This document shows, piece after piece, positions 57,241 through 64,000 of a DNA stretch of 64,000 nucleotides (position 1 is its first letter; every line of letters begins with the position of its first letter). The notes under the pieces are model-generated. The model had not been told where the DNA came from and searched no databases. It saw only the letters and a program-made list of their open reading frames with translations. The stretch is from Phallusia mammillata. Taxonomy: Eukaryota; Chordata; Ascidiacea; Phlebobranchia; Ascidiidae. The position numbers and the translations under genes were made by a program. The DNA is taken from contig QLIY01000585.1 of assembly GCA_003260075.1 (NCBI GenBank), positions 39,254 through 103,253 of the forward strand, written 5' to 3'.

Positions 57241-58464
57241 GTTTAAGTGGTGTGGAATTTAGGATAAAAATGAAAACTTACTATTTGTTTGTATTTATAA
57301 AAAAAGTGCAGAAAATTTTACCAGTTTCGTTACTGTTTCGAGAAAAAGACGTAACCCTAATTGTTGTTACTACTATAGTGGCCGTTTAGGCTCAAATCCG
57401 CCGTTAAATAATTTGCTTTAACATACGCACGAGGCTTCATACCCCTACGCGTAATTAACTGCAATAAACGGGTTAATTGGTCACGAAACGACGATGTTTG
57501 ACGCGTTGACAACCATAGGTAATAAGCACGTTTCGATCCCAATCGGGTTGTAACGCAATTACTGTCAATTCGCCGATTTAAATAAAGTTTAGCAATATGC
57601 GCGGCGCCAATAGTCGATTGCTCTACACAGCCCTACACGGTGTAATTACGACTTCTCTCTGCCCAACCCGTGTTTCATTAAGTTTGCGTGTTGTGGTTTT
57701 AATCAACTGCAAATAGAAGATGTATTATTGATCAAAATTGTCACAGAGCAGGACTTTTATTTGTACTTATTAAAAAAATGTTACACCTTACTTTTTTATT
57801 GGTTCTGTTTGAATTAGCGATTCTTTTAGCGTGCGTTTATTGTAGGTCAAACTTGACCAGTAAAACAGCGACTTCGTAGCAATCAGGTGTTTCTCGTTTC
57901 TGTAGCGCAGAGCAGGGTGTCAATTGCCGGCAAATACTCATAATAACGTCCGCAAATGCGTTTCTCATAACACAGAACAACATGTGGTTGCCTGCATTGC
58001 ATGGAGACCCAGCCGCCCACAATCAAACGTTTGTCAGACGTAAATATATTGCAACAATTGGTTTGTGTCTTTGTGAATCAGGTGTTATTGCGTAGGTTTT
58101 GGTATATTACCATGCCGAAATGCGTAATTTGTATGGTCGTGCGTTTTTTCGTGCAATTATCACCTAGCAACATGCTCTGTGGTCATTTATTCAAGTCAGT
58201 TGGCATACTTGATTAATCTTGTGAACATTTCTGGAACTTCTCATGAGGTGTGGATAAAGTTGTACTGTTTTGCTATGAATGGTATGACGTCTTGCATAGA
58301 GTAATTGCAGCAAACTGTTGATGAGGTAAAGTTTTGTTTATGATATGAAAATTGGACCTAATTTTCTGTGAATTGGGTAATTTTTCTATTCAAAAGTGTG
58401 TTACAATAAAAACTAAATGGAAATTTTAACAAGTAACAACAGTAAACTTCGTTTAAACCGATTT

Positions 58465-58600
58465 ATTTATCTGGGCAAAACTTAAGGCACAAATGATTTG
58501 TGATGTGGTAAAGCTTTAACTAATCAACATAGATTAATCCAGATCTTTGCCTTAACGGACAATTTTTTTGTTTCAAATGGGTCTGGATTAACCAACTTTT
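58465..58600 (+). repeat. Dispersed repeat 'TGATTTGTAATGTGGTAA', copy 3
   Basis: Contains GGGCAAAACTTAAGG, TGATTTGTGATGTGG, AACTAATCAACATAG and ATCCAGATCTTTGCC in the same order as copy 1. It sits about 220 bases upstream of the DYRK2 start codon. Confidence 0.6.
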
Positions 58601-58822
58601 ACAGTACTTAGCACTATGTTGTTGCTCCTGAAACTGCGTTTACACCTGCACAAGATATCTCTTTATTTCCAGCACAATCTTGTTCTGACGAAAGTAATCA
58701 TTTTGAATGTTTTACAGTTGTTTTTGTACTTGGCCCCATGTGCTTAGCATGTGTAACACTGGGGGCTGCTTGTTGATTGTAAATTTAATTAATCGTCGAC
58801 CGCACTATGCTGCACTAATGTG

Positions 58823-58990
58823 ATGGTGAACGACAAGCAAAAGAATATGCTGACAAAGAATCTTATTAGTAGCATGTACACCCAACCCCATCACCAGCGA
58901 ACAATTGCGGAACCCACAGGACATGTTGGCCTTCCTCCCATCAAAAACCAAGTGGTAACAGGACTAGGAGATTTATCCAATGGCCTCCAG
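58823..58990 (+). CDS. DYRK2: DYRK2 coding exon 1
   Basis: Starts [20 protein letters not shown] and ends GDLSNGLQ before GTTAGT. No acceptor-like sequence lies directly upstream, consistent with a first coding exon. An upstream start by another exon cannot be ruled out. Confidence 0.82.
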
Positions 58991-61900
58991 GTTAGTATTT
59001 TGCATAAGTGATTCTGACAGCAAAACCAGAGTATAAAAAAAATACACAATTTTTGGCTAAATTTTCTCACGTCAAACCATTATCCAAATTTAGAACCTAA
59101 AAATAGCGTATTGAGTGGATTATGCAAAGGTCGTTTTGTTTGCAATTTCATTCTGCATGTAATTTGCTTTGATTATGCAGAACGTGCCCTTTTTCTGGCA
59201 GCGTTAAATTCTCAAACGTAACATACGTCAGATCAAATTTGTCACAGTAGTGTGATATGTATGTAATCAATTTATTTTCAATCGACATGACCTAAACCGA
59301 ATGGCAATGTCTTTTGCTCTGCTACACTTATTACCATGAATTATTTAGCATTCTTAATGATCTTGATATATTATGCATGGCGGCACAATGTGACCACCTG
59401 ACAGTTGCCTGTGGCAGTTTTTCGCATCCTATTATCTTGTGTTCGCTGGGCTAAGTCTGCATTGTCAGTTCGTAGAAGGCAGTCTGTGTTACAAACGTGT
59501 GTAGGTGTGTCGGCATAGCACGGCAGGATAATTCAAGATTAGCGATTTGGTCAATGTGGGAAATTTTATTGGTTAAACTCAGTTGGGGGGGGGGGTATAC
59601 CTCTAAACAGATCACAATAACTTTATAGTATCAGATAGGAAGGCAGGAATAATTTGTTGTGTTAAATTTACACTTGCAATTTTTTCTGTACATTCTAGTA
59701 CACATCTATAGTTTTTTTTACCCTGTTTATCTTTTTGTAAGCAGGGGGGGGGGTGCCTCTAAACAGATCACAATAACTTTATAGTATCAGATCGGAGGGC
59801 AGGAATAATTTGTTGTGTTAAATTTACACTTGCAATTTTTTCTGTGGGGGGGGGGCCTATTATCTTGTGTTTCCTGGGCTAAGTCTGCATTGTCAGTTCG
59901 TAGAAGGTAGACTGTGTTACAGACGTTTGTAGGTGTGTCAGCATAGCACTAAGGATAATTCAGGATTAGCGATTTGGTCAATGTGGGAAATTTTATTGGT
60001 TAAACTCAGTTTACTGTGGTATGTTGTTAACACACGATTATACTTTGTTATGGCAACACGATTTTAACTGCAGGGGGGGGGGCTATTGGGCTAAAAAACA
60101 AAAATATTATATATATTACTTTTAAAATTGTGATATTGGTGCTACTATTATGTAAAGGAATACAATGTACAAGGTTTATTAAATATTTAGGTCCAGCAAT
60201 TGTTTGAAAGTCACCATGGGGGGGGGGGTATTGGGCTAAAAAAACAAAAATATTATGTATGTTACTTTTAAAATTGTAATATTGGTGCTAATATTATGTA
60301 AAGGAATACAATATGCAAGGTTTATTAAATATTTAGGTCCAGCAATTGTTTGAAAGTCACCATGGCGACGCATCTGGTGTTCGTACATTGCCGAACGGAA
60401 ATTTAGCTTCAATGCAGATGAAAAAGAACTCTTCGGCGCCCTCGTCTGGCACTGTGAAGCGCAGATCATCATTACCCTCAGTCAAAGATGGCCATGTAAG
60501 TCATACAAATTCACTAAGCAGGTTTTCTCTTTGTTGAAACTGGTAATATGATGGTTTTGTACATAATAAACGGTTAAATGTTGTGGCGTTGTTTCCAGTT
60601 TAGGTACTGTTGTAAATAAAGTTGATATCAGTGGTGGGATTCAGCAGGTTCTATAAAAAGTTTCACGAAATTTTATGAGATCAGCGTACCGGTTAGCATT
60701 ACTGGTTACTGGGGGGGGGGTGGTTAAATGTTGTGGCGTTGTTTCCAGTTTAGGTACTGTTGTAAATGGAGTTGATATCAGTGGTGGGATTCAGCCGGTT
60801 CGCACCGTTTCTATAAAAGTTGTCACAAAATTTTTGTGAGATCAGCGAACCGGTTAGCATTACTGGTTACTGTCAAATGACTTTTTGTAACAGAAACGGC
60901 TGAAAATTATGACTTTTGTGGTAGAACCATTTGAACTCCACCTTTGGTTGATATAAATGTCTTTCACCAAGCGAAATAAACATAGTCAGACTATAAAATT
61001 GCAAATTTTTTAGTTGTTACCAAAGAATAGTAAAATAACTACTAAACCACAATAGTTTAATGTACAACTTTTGTAAAAGATGCTATCATAAGACAGTCAT
61101 TATCTTTAATCATCAGTTTTATTGCATAATTGTTTATGCTACGTTATGTTTATTTTGGGTTTTACTAATATACACCTATTAGCATTAGACCATTAAGATA
61201 TCCTCACATATTATGTTTATATGGAGGGAAGTTGCAAGGTAAAACGCAAACCTATCTTTACAGTTTGCGCCTAGTGACGCAGTGCATTCACAAACGCTAA
61301 CAAGCTTAAAATTATTACTTAGTATCATGCAGACCAAAATGACTTTATAATTTAGTCTCTTAAAACGTCAGTGCTTTGTCAGGAAAGGTTTATGTTTCAT
61401 AGTTTGCAGTGACAAAGTTTGAACATGTTTTTATGTTTGTAGCTATATGCAAACTTTTGCTTCGGCAGGAATTATATGTAAATTAGTATTCTAGAAATTT
61501 AATCACGCTAAAATCTACAGTTTGAGTTTTTTTCCATAAGTAAGTTTTTATACATATCTTGTTTTTAGTATTTTTTTAAAAGTCAACTTAATGTGCTGTT
61601 AAGCCAAGTTATAACAATATAATTTATGAAGTGGTAAAAGTATGGATGCCTGGAACATTGTTTGGCAAAAAAAATTGTTTTTCATATGCTCCAGTTTTGC
61701 CCTTTCGACCGTAACTTTTTTGAACTTTTTCCAAAACTAAATTTAAAAAAGATTAAATTATTGCTCAAACTTTCAATATAGCTAATTTAAAACCCAATAA
61801 AATAAATATTTGTTGTATCTAGAGCCACATGGTCTGCAGAATATTGGATGTTTTTGTATTGTAAAAGCTGTTTTGGAGTGCCCCAAATGAATTCACTTAC

Positions 61901-62702
61901 ATCAACAACACAAGGTTTAGTTAAAAATATCAAAACGAGATTTTAGGTTCGGCCTAATTTGGCCCAAACCGTCAGTCGGGTTCGGTGCATCACTAGTAAA
62001 AAATAGAAAAAAAATATATTTTGTAATCAATTATCTTTACTTTTAGGGTAAAGACGGCAGCCAGGGAGGCTACACCGCGACACACCACCATACATCCCCT
62101 GCTCGTCGCGCCCTCGCCCCACAGCAACACAGGCGCGGTTCAGGCTTTCACGAAAGCGGTTCTACTGGTACAGGAGGCTCTGCGAAGTCCAAAGGATCCG
62201 AGGGCCAAGCTTACATGACACCCGAAACAGCTATGAAGCAATTCATGCATAAACTGACCTCGTACGAGCACCACGAAGTCTTCAGCTTTCCGCATGTCTA
62301 TTTCACCGGCGCAGCAGCTAAGAAACGGCAAGGTGTTGTCGGTGGCAGCAATAACAACGGTTACGACGATGACCAGTGTTCTTATATCGCCGTTCCTCAC
62401 GATCACATCTCATACCGCNCTCTGCGAAGTCCAAAGGATCCGAGGGCCAAGCTTACATGACACCCGAAACAGCTATGAAGCAATTCATGCATAAACTGAC
62501 CTCGTACGAGCACCACGAAGTCTTCAGCTTTCCGCATGTCTATTTCACCGGCGCAGCAGCTAAGAAACGGCAAGGTGTTGTCGGTGGCAGCAATAACAAC
62601 GGTTACGACGATGACCAGTGTTCTTATATCGCCGTTCCTCACGATCACATCTCATACCGCTACGAAGTGTTAAGAGTAATCGGCAAGGGCAGTTTTGGAC
62701 AG
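58823..62702 (+). CDS. DYRK2: DYRK2-type dual-specificity kinase, N-terminal half (3' incomplete)
   Basis: Class II DYRK kinase: autophosphorylates an activation-loop tyrosine while folding, then phosphorylates Ser/Thr substrates in cytosol and nucleus. Coding exons 58823-58990 (56 codons), 60337-60495 (53 codons) and 62047-62702 (138 codons once a false 242-base insertion is ignored), all on codon boundaries. Visible: QVQQLFE and LPNGNLAS at the exon 1/2 junction, matching the vertebrate DYRK2 N-terminus; [20 protein letters not shown] and VFSFPHVYF of the NAPA region; AKKRQG; the DH box [20 protein letters not shown]; and [12 protein letters not shown], the glycine-rich loop, where the last exon ends. 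QVQQLFE and overall order favour DYRK2 over DYRK3 or DYRK4. The rest of the kinase domain lies past the window. The ATG is the first in frame after a TAA at 58790. Confidence 0.93.
59431..60363. repeat. Nested allele duplications in DYRK2 intron 1
   Basis: Order: X1 (59431-59584), poly-G, Y1 (59596-59744), poly-G, Y2 (59754-59845), poly-G, X2 (59857-60011). X1 and X2 share TATCTTGTGTTCGCTGGGCT-like sequence, Y1 and Y2 share CCTCTAAACAGATCACAAT. A further pair, 60083-60217 and 60229-60363, includes the start of DYRK2 exon 2. The nesting suggests a contig placed inside the gap between two alleles. Confidence 0.7.
60191..60217 (+). pseudogene. Partial second copy of DYRK2 exon 2 start (allele join artefact)
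   Basis: GTCCAGCAATTGTTTGAAAG and seven more bases repeat the beginning of exon 2, with the same intron and ATTTAG acceptor before it, then run into an 11-G tract. The complete exon follows in the second copy. It is not an alternative exon, because it has no donor. Confidence 0.85.
60337..60495 (+). CDS. DYRK2: DYRK2 coding exon 2
   Basis: Begins [20 protein letters not shown] and ends [10 protein letters not shown] before GTAAGT; acceptor ATTTAG. Low-complexity Ser/Lys-rich composition, as in the flexible N-terminus of class II DYRKs. RRSS is a possible basophilic phosphosite. Confidence 0.9.
60629..60710 (+). mobile_element. hAT-type MITE, same family, truncated allele copy
   Basis: The first 82 bases of the element, cut by a 10-G tract at 60711-60720. 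The same flank and the complete element recur from 60721, so both represent one insertion in DYRK2 intron 2. Confidence 0.75.
60779..60946 (+). mobile_element. hAT-type MITE, same family, with perfect 8-bp TSD
   Basis: Starts CAGTGGTGGGATTCAGCCGG. The 3' terminus is degraded (CTCCACCTTTG). It is flanked by perfect GTTGATAT at 60771-60778 and 60947-60954. Confidence 0.85.
61943..61995. mobile_element. Fragment of the GATGTACCGAAT-type element
   Basis: A right-end remnant reading GGGTTCGGTGCATCACTA, preceded by diverged GGTTCGGCCTAATTTGGCC. It resembles the end of the element at 21691-22159. It lies just upstream of DYRK2 exon 3. Confidence 0.55.
62047..62702 (+). CDS. DYRK2: DYRK2 coding exon 3, containing a false internal duplication
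   Basis: The acceptor TTTTAG ends at 62046 and the donor GTACGT starts at 62703. 62178-62418 and 62420-62660 are the same 241 bases with an N (62419) between them. Read straight through, the 242-base insertion shifts the frame; removing one copy plus the N gives an uninterrupted 138-codon exon matching DYRK2 on both sides of the junction (HDHISYR then YEVLRV). Confidence 0.9.
62178..62660. repeat. 241-bp perfect direct duplication across an N in DYRK2 exon 3
   Basis: The two copies look identical base for base. The N marks a contig join, here kept as N and not recoded as G. This is an overlap that was not collapsed. Confidence 0.88.
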
Positions 62703-62920
62703 GTACGTTTTTAGGATATTTGTTAAGTTGCCAAATGCCACGTTACGTAGGTTTATTTTTGGGGGATATCACTTTGAATTGAAACATATTGCCAGATATT
62801 GCTTGTATGCAAACAACATATTTGCGTCCAAAACCCGTCTGGACATGCCCAAGTTATTTTCTGCACAGTAATATTAACTATACATAAAAACAACGGGAGA
62901 TTTTCGAATACACATTTACT

Positions 62921-63156
62921 CAGTGGTTCCCAACCTTTATCGACGAATTCCTCGACTTAAAAATTGAAAACATTTTCGTTCCTCCCCAATAGACTAGTAG
63001 ATGCTAAAACATACAAAGATCGTTTAAAATTGAATCTTTAAACAATTTCACAGGTTATATTCCCATAGCTAAAGTGTCTATTTACAAACCACACGTAAAA
63101 AAATTAATAAATTTCTTCCCTTAAGTTTTAAAATTTCTTCCAGTAGGGAACCTCTG
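62921..63156. mobile_element. hAT-like element with CAGTGGTTCCCAACC end
   Basis: Starts CAGTGGTTCCCAACCTTTAT and ends GTAGGGAACCTCTG, inverted relative to the start. About 236 bp, non-coding. A related copy begins at 44299. Confidence 0.65.
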
Positions 63157-63481
63157 ATTTAACCAATGCGTTGCCGATAACACGTATTTGTTTTGCTTTG
63201 GCTGCGACCTTTTACATGCAAATGCCGGCGCGTCGGTTGGGCATTTGGCTCACGCTTGCGCTAACCTGATCAATGACTGCTCTTTCGCATTGTGACGCCA
63301 CAAAAACCGCTGTGATGTAATATTTGCGTTTTTGCGGCCTCCGCTGTAGAAGACCACGGCCAATAAAACAACAGCATTTGTAGGAACCCACAGTTATCTT
63401 AAGGTATATTATTCTATGACGCATTTGTAAGACACTTAACCCAGTTTTATAATTTCGTTAATGCGGTTCGTATATATAGAG

Positions 63482-63727
63482 CAGTGTTGGCCAACCTATG
63501 GGTCGCTTGAAAATTCTGTTGGGTCGCCTTTTTTATGACAATAAGAGATATTTGATTTGATTTTCACAAGTGGCGCAGTAATTTTAAAAAGCTTTCCTAA
63601 TTTATAGCTATAATTTATAGCCTATAGGCAAAAATACAACCAAAATAGTAAGAATGTATGTCCATGGGTCGCGAGAAACCACAAAACAAAGTTTTTGGGT
63701 CGTGTGAAAAAAGGTCGGGAATCACTT
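63482..63727. mobile_element. hAT-like element with CAGTGTTGGCCAACC end and 8-bp TSD
   Basis: The left end is CAGTGTTGGCCAACCTATGG and the right end GGTCGGGAATCACTT (inverted with mismatches). Flanks ATATAGAG (63474-63481) and ATGTAGAG (63728-63735) differ at one base. It has repeated GGGTCGC motifs and no coding potential. Confidence 0.72.
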
Positions 63728-64000
63728 ATGTAGAGTACAGAGTCACAAGCTAAGGCGAAATCGAAAACCTACAACAATTTTGCCTAAGGCTGCATGTACG
63801 AACTCTTATCGAACTCGCCAAAACAAGCAATGTTTCATGCTTTATCTTTTATAGGTCATGTTTTTTCACTACCTCAGCCTGTATTGAATCCAATCATTTG
63901 CTTAATTTTTGCACAACGGTTAAAAAGTTCTGTGGTGTTTAAAATGCTGTGATTTAATTATTATGGGTCCCCTTCCCTGAAGGGGACACATATTGTTTTT

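Larger units (their letters stand above)
43312..58822. other. Intergenic region between CaMKI and DYRK2
   Basis: No coding exon was supported on either strand. It holds the CaMKI 3' UTR (end not located), hAT-like elements at 44299 and 56737, the inverted MITE at 52981, a dispersed repeat copy at 58465, and joins at 46.1-47.0, 48.65, 50.07, 51.25, 51.75, 54.54 and 56.89 kb. It includes a GC-balanced block at 50.86-51.06 kb and another at 51.99-52.27 kb. AT-rich DNA elsewhere (for example 45.2-46.0, 49.0-49.7, 53.7-54.2 kb) shows nothing I can name. Confidence 0.6.
60496..62046. other. DYRK2 intron 2
   Basis: 1.55 kb, or about 1.4 kb without the duplicated allele at 60571-60710. Contains the MITE copies at 60629 and 60779 and the GATGTACCGAAT-type fragment at 61943. 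The middle part (60960-61900) is AT-rich with nothing recognisable. Confidence 0.7.
62703..64000. other. DYRK2 intron 3, to the window end
   Basis: No continuation of the kinase domain (VALK, HCDLKPEN or the YTYIQSR loop) was found. It holds the hAT-like elements at 62921 and 63482, a GC-balanced stretch at 63160-63370, and otherwise AT-rich sequence. The next exon must lie downstream. Confidence 0.75.

Noticed and set aside
60191-60217. Mutually exclusive alternative exon 2 in DYRK2
   Set aside because: The first copy ends in a poly-G gap with no donor site and is otherwise the same sequence as the complete exon.

Overview
The window is a stretch of an animal nuclear genome, AT-rich (roughly 36% GC by eye), with long introns and three recognisable genes, all on the + strand: a Tlx (HOX11-class) homeobox gene (last two coding exons), a complete ten-exon calcium/calmodulin-dependent protein kinase I gene (CAMK1 type), and the 5' half of a DYRK2-type class II DYRK kinase gene. 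The protein sequences are clearly metazoan and vertebrate-like but shorter than vertebrate orthologues. Together with the AT-rich DNA, many small hAT-type elements and strongly heterozygous allele copies, this best fits an invertebrate chordate. An ascidian with introns longer than in compact Ciona genomes is my guess (low-to-moderate confidence; no species can be named from this sequence).

Layout. 1-4939: non-coding, the upstream intron of Tlx or 5' flank (first Tlx exon not found). 4940-5156: Tlx homeodomain exon. 5157-16227: an 11-kb Tlx intron with two GC-richer candidate regulatory blocks and a 31-bp minisatellite ending about 110 bp before the last exon. 16228-16402: Tlx last exon. 16403-25567: intergenic, with a hAT-like element at 21691-22159 and a candidate enhancer near 20.44-20.8 kb. 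25568-43311: CaMKI, exons of 65, 132, 75, 139, 127, 76, 113, 79, 88 and 75 coding bases, encoding 322 aa. Its second intron has a GC-AG donor. 43312-58822: intergenic, many repeats, with a CRE plus kappa-B motif pair near 51.0 kb. 58823-62702: DYRK2 coding exons 1-3, ending at the glycine-rich loop of the kinase domain; the remaining exons lie beyond 64000.

The main structural oddity is technical. More than 40 poly-G tracts, most of exactly 10 bases and others of 33-98, punctuate the window, and most short ones separate two near-identical direct copies of the same sequence. They behave exactly like N-gaps between overlapping allelic contigs in which N was recoded as G (2-bit encoders of the SOAPdenovo type map N to G). 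They are not biological G-tracts, and the repeats beside them are unmerged haplotypes. One such join duplicates 241 bp inside DYRK2 exon 3 and breaks its frame; two others create partial second copies of CaMKI exon 8 and DYRK2 exon 2.

Real biology beyond the three genes: a hAT-type MITE family (about 170-180 bp) with convincing 8-bp target-site duplications, several other small DNA-transposon families (one with perfect 14-bp terminal inverted repeats), a perfect 18-bp-stem hairpin in a CaMKI intron, and an excess of the palindrome TGACGTCA. The three genes share no pathway and are simply neighbours. I found no new multi-gene system, no tRNA or rRNA gene, and no intact transposase.
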